IMG/VR virus record: IMGVR_UViG_3300030012_002105
Location: 1 to 42,886 of that record
Length of the DNA: 42,886 nucleotides
Source: a virus
Direction: 5' to 3' (one strand)
Shown here: piece by piece, positions 8,469 through 17,441 of the stretch
Layout of the letters: each line of letters begins with the position of its first letter
Position numbering within the stretch: position 1 is the stretch's first letter
Notes under the pieces: generated by a model
The model's database searches: none
What the model saw: only the letters and a program-made list of their open reading frames with translations
Told to the model about the DNA's origin: nothing
Made by a program: the position numbers and the translations under genes

Positions 8469-9019
8469 TATCTAGTCCTCCTGTTAAATCTATCTTCATT
8501 GAATTGTTGGTTGTCATCATAGTCTGATGCCTTTCTGTCTGTATCATAATCACCAAACTCATGTCCTCCTACTGTGCTTCCTTTTAGTTTGCCATTCTTT
8601 GTCATCTTTTTCCAATGCTTCTCACAAACTCTAAAGCCACATTTTCCGCTATCTGAATACTTGTCATTGTAGGGTATAGAACACCAGTATTCTGCACACT
8701 CCTTACATTTGCCGGGATAGTTTGGATTACTTTTTGCCTTCCATCTATCATCCATACTACCATCAGTAATATATTCACATTCAGGACAACCACCGCCTTT
8801 TACATCAACATCGGTTTCATCCTTCAAATCAACTGCATCAACGGGAGCAATCCAAGCAAGGTCATCACTTCTACTTCTATCTCTTGAATCTGGTCTAATG
8901 ATGGTTTCTGGCCTTAAGTCTTTTAGAATCCTTTTCCAGTTATCATAGCCTTTTACCCATCCTTCGGGTATCTCATCCTCTTTTACAACATGATTATCAT
9001 CACCGCAAGCATTACACAT
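8468..9019 (-). CDS. Zinc-binding hypothetical protein
   Basis: A 183-aa protein with an N-terminal CNAC knuckle and a central cluster of pairs: CPEC (~96), CKEC (~119), then single cysteines and CEKH (~147). This spacing suggests two or three zinc knuckles. Residues ~26-33 contain WKRILKDL, an internal copy of the tag-like motif. The C-terminus is Asp/Arg-rich and probably disordered. It is part of the coupled head operon; likely structural or DNA-contacting, with no named family. Confidence 0.6.
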   Translation of the reverse strand: MCNACGDDNHVVKEDEIPEGWVKGYDNWKRILKDLRPETIIRPDSRDRSRSDDLAWIAPVDAVDLKDETDVDVKGGGCPECEYITDGSMDDRWKAKSNPNYPGKCKECAEYWCSIPYNDKYSDSGKCGFRVCEKHWKKMTKNGKLKGSTVGGHEFGDYDTDRKASDYDDNQQFNEDRFNRRTR

Positions 9020-11297
9020 CTTCTTGTTCCCTCCTTTTTCTTTCTGCTAAATCTCTTAATGCTTGCATTTGAGTAGGAGTAGACGTTGGTACTTTCTCCT
9101 TCTTACCTGTGGTTGGATTGGTTCTAGTTTTAATCTTACCCTCGGAATCATATTCGTATATAGTCTTGTAAGGGTCGGCTTCTTTTTCCCTTCTCTTTCT
9201 ATTTGCTTCTTCCTTAGCCTTCTGTTTTCTTTCCTCTTCAAGTCTAGAAGTTTCCTGTGCAAATTGTTGTTGCATTGGAGTTTCCATACCTTCTCTACTT
9301 ATCTCTTCCAACAAAGTTTCGTATTCAGGAATAAAGGTCTTCATTTGTTGATACTGAGAATTTACGTCCTGTTGTGTCTTTCGTATGGACGTTTTGATAC
9401 CTGCTAAATCTAAATCTGTATCTCTTTGTCCTTCTGATAACAAACCAGACCATTCAGCACTTTCTGGTATTTGATACCTGAATCCTTTTGCATCCATAAA
9501 AGCCTCAGTTAATTTTACTGATGCATTGAAATAAAATTTACTTTCTTTGAATAGTTTTTCCATAGACTTGATTAGTTTCTTATATCCTTTCTTAATATGT
9601 TCATCTCTATCATGAGTATCATCAGGTGCGTCTTCTAATAACTGTGCAAACGTTTCATTAAACTCAGCAATTATCTTACTATCAGACCAACCCTCTAATC
9701 CTTCTTCGTCTTCTCCCTCTCGTAAAAAGAACTTGTCTGATAAAACGTCCCAAGTAGCAGTTACAGAAGTATATTTATTCAACAATTTACTCAAGTCAGA
9801 TTCGTTATTTAACGCTAACAAATCATCGTATTCTATATCTTGAGGGTATTCTTTTGCATTTACTTGTCTTGCTATTTGAGATACATTTGTCTTTGCAGTC
9901 CTAAGTTTTTGCATTAATCCTTTTATTTCTGATGTTGAAGCAGACTTTAGTTTAGGATTGATATCCTTTAGTCTTCTTACTAATGTGTTAAAGGTATCTC
10001 CCTCCTTTAACATTTGAATAATACTAGGGTGTAGGTTGTTTCTTTCTCCTGAAACATTCAAGGTCATATTGTATAGGAATTTATTATTTAGAATATTATT
10101 TACCTTCAACCTTGTTTGTGTAGAACTAGATATTTCATCAGCATTCAATTCTCGTATTGCTTGAGCCAATGCCTCTTCTTGATTAGTTAATTCTCTATCT
10201 ACCTTTTTGCTTCTCTCCTTTAACTTAGGAGTTAGTTTATCTATAATTTCATCTGAAAAACTAGGCAACCTTAATTGTCTTATTGCTCGAATCAAAGTGT
10301 TCTTTACATCTTTAGGTCTTATTTCAGATGTTATTAGAAGTTCCTTTTCTGCCTTTCCTGTTTTCTGTTGCCTCTTTAGTGAGTCTATCTTGGATTGTAA
10401 TCTAGTCTTGGCTGCTAACTTATCTTTCTTACTTGTAGTAAGAGTATCTAATTTATCATACAATTCTACTCTTTTCTTGTAGTTTTCAATTCCGGCAGTA
10501 AATGTTTCATCATACTTCCCATCTACTTCATTTCTAGGTTTTCTAGATTCAGACTTCCCATCCTTTATTTTCTCATCTGGGAACTTAGGAGAATAATTGA
10601 AAGTGCCAGTAAATGCTTCACGCATAGCAGTTTTGATTTTGAAGAATTCTGTTATTGGATTGTCTTTCTTAGCCTTCTCTCTAACTTTAGAAGCCTGTGT
10701 AATCTTCTCCTCTAACTCCTCTATTCTTTCTTCTGCTTCTTTTCCTCTAGCCCCTTCTAGTTCATCTAATTCATCATAGAAAGGCTTAGTTGTTTCATCG
10801 AATGTCTTTTCTGCCTCTACATTAGTATCTAATTTTTTAGATGCTTGTTCCCTTTGTGGCTTATTCAACTCAGTAATCTTTAACTTCTTACCCTCTTCAT
10901 CGGTGATTTTTGTATCTATCTCTAATAGTTCCTGATATCTAGACTGTAATTTAGTTAGTCTGTCAACAATCTTTTGAAGAGTGGTTATTCTGTTCTTGAA
11001 AACTTTCTGCTCACCAGTTTCATCAATTAACTTTAACTGTGCCTCAAGATTTTTTATATCTCTCTTGATTTTATCTTTGGCTTCCTTCGGTAGTTTAGTA
11101 TCAGATTTTTGTTGTTCATCTATTGCTTTATCTACCACTTGCATTATAGTAGGTACTGGTGCGCTAAGTCCAGTCATTCTTTCTAATGCCTTTTCTAATT
11201 CCCTGTATAGTGGTCTAGATGTATAGTCTTCTTTTACAATAGGCATAGATTTCTCCATGACCATCGGCTTAGACTTTAATACATCCATAAAAGCCAT
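9012..11297 (-). CDS. Large coiled-coil hypothetical protein (762 aa), tag MAFMDVLK
   Basis: The best start is ATG 11297, one base after the preceding stop, giving MAFMDVLKSKPMVMEKS; the tag has Phe in place of Trp. The rest is almost entirely long charged helices (for example 70-330 and 560-762), with no enzyme motifs visible. Its size and position between portal and protease suggest an internal head, scaffold or ejection-type protein. The acidic/basic C-terminus (RLEEERKQKAKEEANRKR) is a strong coiled coil. Function unknown. Confidence 0.68.
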   Translation of the reverse strand: MAFMDVLKSKPMVMEKSMPIVKEDYTSRPLYRELEKALERMTGLSAPVPTIMQVVDKAIDEQQKSDTKLPKEAKDKIKRDIKNLEAQLKLIDETGEQKVFKNRITTLQKIVDRLTKLQSRYQELLEIDTKITDEEGKKLKITELNKPQREQASKKLDTNVEAEKTFDETTKPFYDELDELEGARGKEAEERIEELEEKITQASKVREKAKKDNPITEFFKIKTAMREAFTGTFNYSPKFPDEKIKDGKSESRKPRNEVDGKYDETFTAGIENYKKRVELYDKLDTLTTSKKDKLAAKTRLQSKIDSLKRQQKTGKAEKELLITSEIRPKDVKNTLIRAIRQLRLPSFSDEIIDKLTPKLKERSKKVDRELTNQEEALAQAIRELNADEISSSTQTRLKVNNILNNKFLYNMTLNVSGERNNLHPSIIQMLKEGDTFNTLVRRLKDINPKLKSASTSEIKGLMQKLRTAKTNVSQIARQVNAKEYPQDIEYDDLLALNNESDLSKLLNKYTSVTATWDVLSDKFFLREGEDEEGLEGWSDSKIIAEFNETFAQLLEDAPDDTHDRDEHIKKGYKKLIKSMEKLFKESKFYFNASVKLTEAFMDAKGFRYQIPESAEWSGLLSEGQRDTDLDLAGIKTSIRKTQQDVNSQYQQMKTFIPEYETLLEEISREGMETPMQQQFAQETSRLEEERKQKAKEEANRKRREKEADPYKTIYEYDSEGKIKTRTNPTTGKKEKVPTSTPTQMQALRDLAERKRREQEDV

Positions 11298-11299
11298 AC

Positions 11300-11512
11300 T
11301 TACCACTTGTTTTCAGTTCTTCTCTTTTGTTTCTTAGGCAGTCCGATATAACCCGGAATGTCAGCCGAACCGGGTTTCTCTTTCTTGACTGTCTTAGGGT
11401 CAGCACCAATATAATCGTAGTTTCTACTAGTTGTAACTTTACGCTCACTAGCCTCTCTTCTCCTAGCCTTGGCTAGTTCTTTCTCTAAATCTCTTACACT
11501 CTTTTCACTCAT
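11300..11512 (-). CDS. Small basic hypothetical protein
   Basis: A 70-aa protein starting MSEKSVRDLEKELAKARRRE at ATG 11512; an upstream in-frame extension to 11575 lies inside the preceding microgene and is unlikely. The helical N-terminus is followed by NYDYIGADPKTVKKEKPG and a basic end. ATGAGTGA overlap with the upstream microgene shows coupling. Function unknown. Confidence 0.55.
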   Translation of the reverse strand: MSEKSVRDLEKELAKARRREASERKVTTSRNYDYIGADPKTVKKEKPGSADIPGYIGLPKKQKRRTENKW

Positions 11513-11627
11513 CTTTTTCACCTTTATCTTTTGCAGCCTCTTCCATAGACTCTTTCTTGTTCCCATCACCATCAAGGTCTAAGAAGTCTGGCTTCTTCTT
11601 CTTCTTTACTATTTCTTCCCACTTCAT
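11505..11627 (-). CDS. Tag-bearing microprotein (MKWEEIVK) with EF-hand-like loop
   Basis: A 40-aa gene that ordinary length cut-offs miss. It starts MKWEEIVKKKKKPDF at 11627, then LDLDGDGNKKESMEEAA, a calcium-loop-like DxDGDGxxxE segment also seen in small proteins of marine T4-like phages. It is flanked by coupled genes with 1-8 base junctions, which supports it being real. The first eight residues are a perfect copy of the operon-wide tag. Confidence 0.6.
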   Translation of the reverse strand: MKWEEIVKKKKKPDFLDLDGDGNKKESMEEAAKDKGEKDE

Positions 11628-11628
11628 T

Positions 11629-12279
11629 TTATCCAATCATCCTAAACATGTTTAAAATCTCTCTAATCTGAATTGCTGCTCTTTTAGGGTCACGATACAT
11701 CAAACCCTCATTATAATCTTCTATTATATATTTAAGTGACCTTTTTCTTCTATAATCACTACTACCAACTAGTTTTTCTAATCCTTCTATATCCGCCTCA
11801 CTAAATTCTCTTAAGAGTTCATCAGGTATAATTCTTTTTAATGCCTTTCTTTTAGTTCCCGGTGTTTGCATATTGAAACCATAGTTACTTCTTTTGAGTC
11901 TACTAATAGTACCACCCCAATAATTTTGAGCCATTCTATCTAACATTCTTTTATCTCTATCTCGTAAATTATCATACAACTTAAACTTACCTTTAATGTC
12001 TATAACTGATTCATTTAATTCAGTAGTTTCAATTAACTCAGCAGGTACTTCTTGGTCTTCTTCATAAAGGGTGTAAAGTTTAGTTTCAAGTGTACTTATT
12101 GAACGTTCCATATTATCTATTGCGTAATTTCCTCTAGGTCTATCCAATAATTCCTCTTTTGTTACCCATATATCATTAAATGATTGTTGTTTTTCACTAG
12201 TTGGTCTACTCCATCTTTGATACCAAGCAAGCACTGTTTTGAACCCAGATGATTTCTTTAGTATGATATTCTGCCACAC
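11629..12279 (-). CDS. Tag-bearing hypothetical protein (MWQNIILKK)
   Basis: A 216-aa, mostly helical, basic protein starting MWQNIILKKSSGFKTVLAW. It directly follows the portal gene and overlaps it by one base. The N-terminal tag is a slightly lengthened form. The C-terminal half (KLVGSSDYRRKRSLKYIIED and onward) is helical. The position could suit a head-completion or minor head protein, but I recognise no family. Confidence 0.62.
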   Translation of the reverse strand: MWQNIILKKSSGFKTVLAWYQRWSRPTSEKQQSFNDIWVTKEELLDRPRGNYAIDNMERSISTLETKLYTLYEEDQEVPAELIETTELNESVIDIKGKFKLYDNLRDRDKRMLDRMAQNYWGGTISRLKRSNYGFNMQTPGTKRKALKRIIPDELLREFSEADIEGLEKLVGSSDYRRKRSLKYIIEDYNEGLMYRDPKRAAIQIREILNMFRMIG

Positions 12280-13931
12280 TATCCAACCCTCCTTTCAGTC
12301 CTTTTATCCACATTCTGATTACCCGCTTCTTTGGGTAGTCCGGTGAATCTTTGGTCTGGCCCTACACTCATACTTGGCTTATTTCTAGTTTGTCCCTTTA
12401 CTTCTGCGGGCTTACCTGCTTCTTCTTTTGATGGTCTAGTACCTGCTTCCATCATTTGTCCTAGTTGTGACTGGTCTATGTTTGTACCTGCATAGGGGTC
12501 AAGTTCTATTTCTTCTTCTTTACCCTTCTTTCCTTGTTGCATTTCTGGTGGAGGCTTTTCAAATGTGAACCTGCCTTCATCATCCATATCTACTTCAAAC
12601 CCTAGATTCTTTATTGACGCAGCAATATTGACTTCGATTTCTCTCTTTCTTAATTTAGCAATAGCATCCTCTTCTTCCGATGGTGGTAGTTTTAACTGCC
12701 AATCTGTAATACCAAATTCTTTTGTTAGGAATGGCAAGACGTATTCGTTGTAAAGTGTCTGAGCCATCTCTACTGCTCTATTTGTTACAAGTATCTGCAT
12801 ACCCTCATTATTCAATCCGCCACTAGCGGAATTATCAGACATGAATATTTTACTCACGCCATAGAATGCTGATATTCTATCTCTTAGGTCATCCTTCACA
12901 GAAACGTAATCCATTTCCTTTAGGCTATCCATGAATTTAATCCATTCAATAGAACCCTTACCATTTTCTGCTTCAATACCCATAACAGGTATGAAGTGTG
13001 GGTCTTGTTCCATCTTTTCTTTGACTCCACGCCAGAAGGATTTCATTGAGTCTATATTTCTAGTCTGTACTGCAAGAAGTCCTCTTGGCATCCTACTCTT
13101 AGAATAAGATGAATTGACGTAGTTTTCCATAGCAAGTAATGTAGTGATATGATTCCATAGTGTCAACACAGGGGATAAACCATACAATCTACTAGGGTTA
13201 TACTTACTGAAATGTAATACTTCTCCCTCAATGTAATATTGTTCCTTACCATTCACTCTATTGACATAGTGAACAGGGTACATCATATCACCGCACATTT
13301 CACATTGTCCAACAGGGTCTTGTGTTATTTGGTCACGGTGTTTAATGCAAGTGAAACCACTATTTCCTTTATCCCCATTTTGGTCTGCATAAATGTGCAT
13401 GGTTACAGGGTCGCCACGATATATTTCCTTTATCTTGTGCATTCTAATTTTACCTGCATTGTCAATGTAGTATTCTTTGACTAGTATAATGTAAGCATCG
13501 TCCATGATATTCAAATCATCTTCTAACTCTTTTAGAACATCAATGAACATCTGCTCAGACGAATTGACATACTCATCTAAGAATTTGTGAGCATATTTCA
13601 ATTGCTTCTTATCAGGTTTCTTTAGGTTCATAGAACCACAATCAGCACATTGTTTTACTGCACTTTGATGTTCATTACCACAGTCAGCACACTTTGATGT
13701 AAATTTCTCTTCCCATGTATATCCTCTTCTGAATATTTCATTCTTTAACTGCGTTGTGCAGGTTCTTACAATTACAGAAGACTGAGCAACATGATAAAGT
13801 ATTGGTGACGTTATCATGTAACTTGTGTCTTTTTCCTGTATTCCGGGGTTGAATATCTTCCTATCCTCCGGCTTAGGGGTTCCCCTTCTAAACAAATTAG
13901 TAAGGGTAAATCTTCTTCTTTCTTCTACCAT
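12279..13931 (-). CDS. Portal protein with zinc-ribbon insertions
   Basis: A 550-aa protein directly after the terminase/LAGLIDADG pair. The portal-like core includes SPILYHVAQSSVIVRTCTTQ near the N-terminus, VLHFSKYNPSRLYGLSPVLT, LWNHITTLLAMENYVNSSYS and RISAFYGVSKIFMSDNSASG, a common late portal segment. Two zinc-binding insertions are visible: C81xxC84 with C95xxC98, and a C/H plus CEMC set around 195-220. The C-terminus is disordered (Pro/Glu-rich). It forms the dodecameric DNA channel at the capsid vertex. Zinc ribbons inside a portal are uncommon. Confidence 0.83.
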   Translation of the reverse strand: MVEERRRFTLTNLFRRGTPKPEDRKIFNPGIQEKDTSYMITSPILYHVAQSSVIVRTCTTQLKNEIFRRGYTWEEKFTSKCADCGNEHQSAVKQCADCGSMNLKKPDKKQLKYAHKFLDEYVNSSEQMFIDVLKELEDDLNIMDDAYIILVKEYYIDNAGKIRMHKIKEIYRGDPVTMHIYADQNGDKGNSGFTCIKHRDQITQDPVGQCEMCGDMMYPVHYVNRVNGKEQYYIEGEVLHFSKYNPSRLYGLSPVLTLWNHITTLLAMENYVNSSYSKSRMPRGLLAVQTRNIDSMKSFWRGVKEKMEQDPHFIPVMGIEAENGKGSIEWIKFMDSLKEMDYVSVKDDLRDRISAFYGVSKIFMSDNSASGGLNNEGMQILVTNRAVEMAQTLYNEYVLPFLTKEFGITDWQLKLPPSEEEDAIAKLRKREIEVNIAASIKNLGFEVDMDDEGRFTFEKPPPEMQQGKKGKEEEIELDPYAGTNIDQSQLGQMMEAGTRPSKEEAGKPAEVKGQTRNKPSMSVGPDQRFTGLPKEAGNQNVDKRTERRVG

Positions 13932-13933
13932 TT

Positions 13934-15250
13934 TTAGAACTCCATTTTACTGTTCTGTTCAAGTTTAGAGATACTGTCTATGTCAATATCCCATGCTTTC
14001 CAATCAAATTTTGCATTGTCACTATGATTGTAATATTTCATTAGTTTGAATAACTCGCCTTTCCTATCCTTATACCAGTCTTCTTTCTTATTTTCTTTTT
14101 TAATTTTAATTAACTCTAATAAGACCTTAGCGTTGTTTTTCTTTAATTTAAAGTGAGGCAAACATTTGGTTAATAAATCTGTTATTTCTGCACCAGAATA
14201 AAAATTAAGTCTGTTAATTAATCTAGTATCTTGCGGGGATTTCTGGTCTAAATGTAGCCTTCCCATTCCTATTGATTTATGCATTTCTAACATGAATGCC
14301 TTACCTCTATTTCCTGTTGCTACTAAACCTACTCTTGGATTATGATTTTTATCCATTGTAATATATCCATCTGAATCAATAAAGGCAGCAGTATAAGCCC
14401 ATATATTCTTTTTAATCTCATCATTTATTTTATAATAAGCACCGTCAACACTTGTTATATTTTCATCCTTTGCTAACTTTGCTATTATTCGAGAAGAACT
14501 TCTATTTTGTAGTTTCTTAGGTAATTGGTCATGTATCTGTCTAGCAGATATACCCGGATTATAACAAACAGAATCTAGGATGGCCTTCCTAATTTCATCT
14601 TTAGGAGATGTGCTTATAGTAGTTTCCTTTAGTAATGATTTGAATACTTTCTTTTCATTAGTCATCTGCTTTGTAAGACTAGCATACTCTTTATTGAAAG
14701 ATATGTCCTTTCTCTCTAAATCTGCTTCCCAATATTTACAAAGGCTATCTACCATCTTTCTTCTTTTATCTTCTTCTTTGACTAAATACAATTTATACAA
14801 TTGTTCTTCATTCAAAGTCATAGCCTGTAATGGAACCCTATATTTTTTAATCCAATGAATACTATCAATACACTTATTCAAGTGGTCACTATATGCATCT
14901 ATTAAATTGTCAATAGATTTAGTAAATTCAATCTTAGGATTGCCTTTCAAGGTTCTTCTGTAATCTCTCATTTCTTTTACTATTGAGGGAACATCTCTAC
15001 CTTTTATTGTATATTTTCTTGGATAACTAAACAAAGAATTCTTTGCTTGTGATAGATTAATGTCCCTTTCAGATGCAAACAGTTTGATTAGGTCATCGTC
15101 ACCCATCAATGGTTGTGATGCAAGCCAATCTGATGCATTTTTAGTTTCATCAATTACTGCCTGTAATTCATCCTCGGCTTGACTAGCCTCTTCATCAGCC
15201 TCATCCAATTTATCAGCAGTTTCCCGCATTTGTTCTGTTAACTTACTCAT
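13934..15250 (-). CDS. Helical/wHTH protein with C-terminal LAGLIDADG homing-endonuclease domain
   Basis: A 438-aa protein. Residues 1-210 are helical, starting with a coiled coil (EQMRETADKLDEADEEASQA). Residues ~215-285 (PKDEIRKAILDSVCYNPGIS, ARQIHDQL) form a winged-helix-like domain. Residues ~293-410 carry a LAGLIDADG domain with AYTAAFIDSDGYITMD as its catalytic helix end, and DLLTKCLPHFKLKKNNAKVL as the usual later helix. Only one such motif is seen, so it may act as a dimer. It lies between terminase and portal. It may be a minor packaging protein invaded by a homing endonuclease, or a DNA-recognition cofactor. Confidence 0.78.
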   Translation of the reverse strand: MSKLTEQMRETADKLDEADEEASQAEDELQAVIDETKNASDWLASQPLMGDDDLIKLFASERDINLSQAKNSLFSYPRKYTIKGRDVPSIVKEMRDYRRTLKGNPKIEFTKSIDNLIDAYSDHLNKCIDSIHWIKKYRVPLQAMTLNEEQLYKLYLVKEEDKRRKMVDSLCKYWEADLERKDISFNKEYASLTKQMTNEKKVFKSLLKETTISTSPKDEIRKAILDSVCYNPGISARQIHDQLPKKLQNRSSSRIIAKLAKDENITSVDGAYYKINDEIKKNIWAYTAAFIDSDGYITMDKNHNPRVGLVATGNRGKAFMLEMHKSIGMGRLHLDQKSPQDTRLINRLNFYSGAEITDLLTKCLPHFKLKKNNAKVLLELIKIKKENKKEDWYKDRKGELFKLMKYYNHSDNAKFDWKAWDIDIDSISKLEQNSKMEF

Positions 15251-15264
15251 TTACTTCACCTGTA

Positions 15265-16704
15265 CTAAAAATTCAGCCCTGCTATTCCCACAGGAACACC
15301 AATTACGGGCGTTTGTGGGCCATCAAATAATTCTAGGTCGTCAAGGAGCATGAAAGACTCAGAAGGCGTTTGTGCAGCCGCATTTGCTAACGCTAGTGCC
15401 ATCACTAGGTCATCGTGCGCACCCACTCCTTCAAACTTTCCAGAATCGGTTATCGAAAACATAGATAATTCTTCTATAATGTTCATAGTCATTTTTCTGC
15501 TATTGTTATCTCCATAAGGAAGGTGCATTTTGTTGTTTTCAAAGTTCATTTGAAGTCCTAAGATAATTTCTTGCTTCTTTCTCCTAGTTGTATTGAAATC
15601 CCTAACGTTCATGTCTGTTACACTTCTTAATTCCTGAGTAAACGCCTTTGCGAATGTATTTGTTTCATAAAGAACCACTTCTGGCTGAAATATTTGACCA
15701 ATCAACTTAAGTTTCTCAATATTTTCTCTAAATTGCACATTTTTCGCTCTATCAACATGTACGATTGACTTATTCATGTTTTCATCCACTTCTAAGACCA
15801 TAATTACATTGTAATCTCCATCAGTAGAGATAGCAGGGTCAACTCCAACGTAATATTTGTAGCCTTTGTCTTTTCTATTGCCTAATCTAAGTATAAGATG
15901 CTCATTTTTTGCATTTTCTAGGTGTTCTTGACCAAATAAAGCCGTACCTGTTGAAATTGGTATGCACAAATACTCTCTTGTGAATTTTAATGAGCCGATT
16001 TCTGCTTTTCTTTGCATTAGTGCATCATAATCCCACCTTTCAGGCCAAAGTGGGTCATTATTTGAATCTAAACATGGATATTTCCTTACAGTATATGCTT
16101 GATTCTCCTCTAGTTGAGTGAAAATATCAGTATATGTGAAAGGAGTGCCTATCATTCTTAGATTAGCAGTATGATGTAGTGTTGGTATCATATCACCAAA
16201 GAACCAGTCGGTTACTCTATTGATACCCGCTAAACTAAACTCTTTCAAAGGGTCGTCAATAATTATTTCTTGAGGGTGAAGACCACGAATCTGAGAACCT
16301 ACCGACCTTTCTAGAATTGAATTGCCATTCGTTAATTGAATGTTACCAATAGCCCATCCTCTTGACGGTCTAAACTTCTTTAGTTGTGGTATGTTGAAAT
16401 ATCTGTCTATCTCTCTCATGTGAACCAATGTCTGCTTTTGGTTAGATGAAATGTATAGCATCTGATATGGTGGTTCTTGGAAGACTAAATTCCATACTAC
16501 CCATGAATGCATAAATACAGATTTTCCGTGGTCACGACTACAAACAATAACTGTTCTATCTGTATTTTCCATTGTTTCTAACCATTCTTGCATATATTCA
16601 GGGTACATCATACCCAATACATTCTGGAAGAAATATGGAAAGGAGTTCTTAGATAATTCCATATCCATTCTATGAGCGAAATTTAAGTCTTCTAACTCAC
16701 TCAT
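15265..16704 (-). CDS. Terminase large subunit
   Basis: A 479-aa packaging motor. The ATPase domain has Walker A CSRDHGKS (55-62), a coupling segment QMLYISSNQKQT and Walker B EIIIDDP (146-152). The nuclease domain has YVGVDPAISTDGDYN (~288) and GAHDDLVMALALA near the end, supplying the metal-binding aspartates of the RNase H-like fold. Length and order fit Terminase_6-type enzymes. It translocates DNA into proheads through the portal and cuts concatemers. The ATG overlaps the upstream gene by four bases. Confidence 0.93.
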   Translation of the reverse strand: MSELEDLNFAHRMDMELSKNSFPYFFQNVLGMMYPEYMQEWLETMENTDRTVIVCSRDHGKSVFMHSWVVWNLVFQEPPYQMLYISSNQKQTLVHMREIDRYFNIPQLKKFRPSRGWAIGNIQLTNGNSILERSVGSQIRGLHPQEIIIDDPLKEFSLAGINRVTDWFFGDMIPTLHHTANLRMIGTPFTYTDIFTQLEENQAYTVRKYPCLDSNNDPLWPERWDYDALMQRKAEIGSLKFTREYLCIPISTGTALFGQEHLENAKNEHLILRLGNRKDKGYKYYVGVDPAISTDGDYNVIMVLEVDENMNKSIVHVDRAKNVQFRENIEKLKLIGQIFQPEVVLYETNTFAKAFTQELRSVTDMNVRDFNTTRRKKQEIILGLQMNFENNKMHLPYGDNNSRKMTMNIIEELSMFSITDSGKFEGVGAHDDLVMALALANAAAQTPSESFMLLDDLELFDGPQTPVIGVPVGIAGLNF

Positions 16705-17147
16705 ACATTTCTCTCCTCAAATTCTTGTATTCCTTTTTTATCAGCAGATTCTTCTTCACACTTCTGCCAAAACTCTAGCAGTTCTCTACCAGTTTTAACC
16801 ATCAGGTCTAACTCGCCTATTGAGATTTCACCACCTGCTTCTTGCATTGCTTGATTTAATACTTCCATGCCACCATCATCTAAGTCTTCTAATAGTTGTA
16901 GTAGTTCATCAGAATCTAATTTACAATCAATATCCATAATGTACGAAACAAAGTCGTCATCAAGTTGGTTATACTGAGGCATTAGCCTGAGTCTTTCTTG
17001 TGTATATTCACAACAAGATTTTTCTTGCTTGTGTGGTTTTAGATATGGCTTCATCCATTCTTCAACGGCCATTGGCCTATTGAGAATCCTTCTTGCCTCA
17101 TCAAAGTCGTCAACTCTATTCTTGACAACATCAAACCAATCACTCAT
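16701..17147 (-). CDS. Tag-bearing acidic protein upstream of terminase
   Basis: A 148-aa protein with ATG at 17147 giving MSDWFDVVKNRVDDFDEA; an in-frame TTG slightly upstream is less likely. The DWFDVVK tag is followed by a helical, acidic protein containing CCEYTQERLRLMPQYNQLDD. The position immediately before the large terminase, with a 4-base overlap, could suit a packaging accessory. No family recognised. Confidence 0.62.
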   Translation of the reverse strand: MSDWFDVVKNRVDDFDEARRILNRPMAVEEWMKPYLKPHKQEKSCCEYTQERLRLMPQYNQLDDDFVSYIMDIDCKLDSDELLQLLEDLDDGGMEVLNQAMQEAGGEISIGELDLMVKTGRELLEFWQKCEEESADKKGIQEFEERNV

Positions 17148-17152
17148 ACTAC

Positions 17153-17437
17153 TCAATATCCCCTATCCATCTTACTTGGTTGCATTAACTCTCTTGCTTT
17201 TTGGCAACAGTATCTAATTTTCTGAGTTGATTGTAGAAACCAAAAGGTGTCCTTCTCCAACCCAAACTTATTCTCTATGTGATTACATAGTTCCCTTCTT
17301 GTCATTGATTCAAAGTCATCATCTATTTCTAAACCCAAAATTGGCCCTGTTACCGGAGGCATTTTGCTATCTAGATAGACATATACATGACCCATTATAT
17401 CAATGAGTTTACTTATTACTCTATGTCGTAACTTCAT
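17153..17437 (-). CDS. Hypothetical protein in packaging cluster
   Basis: A 94-aa protein. ATG 17437 (MKLRHRVISKLIDIM) has the site AGGTGA a few bases upstream and is chosen over an earlier in-frame start. The helical N-terminus precedes GLEIDDDFESMTRRELCNHI and KIRYCCQKARELMQ. It shares two cysteines in tandem with its neighbour. Function unknown; it sits just before the terminase cluster. Confidence 0.58.
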   Translation of the reverse strand: MKLRHRVISKLIDIMGHVYVYLDSKMPPVTGPILGLEIDDDFESMTRRELCNHIENKFGLEKDTFWFLQSTQKIRYCCQKARELMQPSKMDRGY

Positions 17438-17441
17438 TTTA

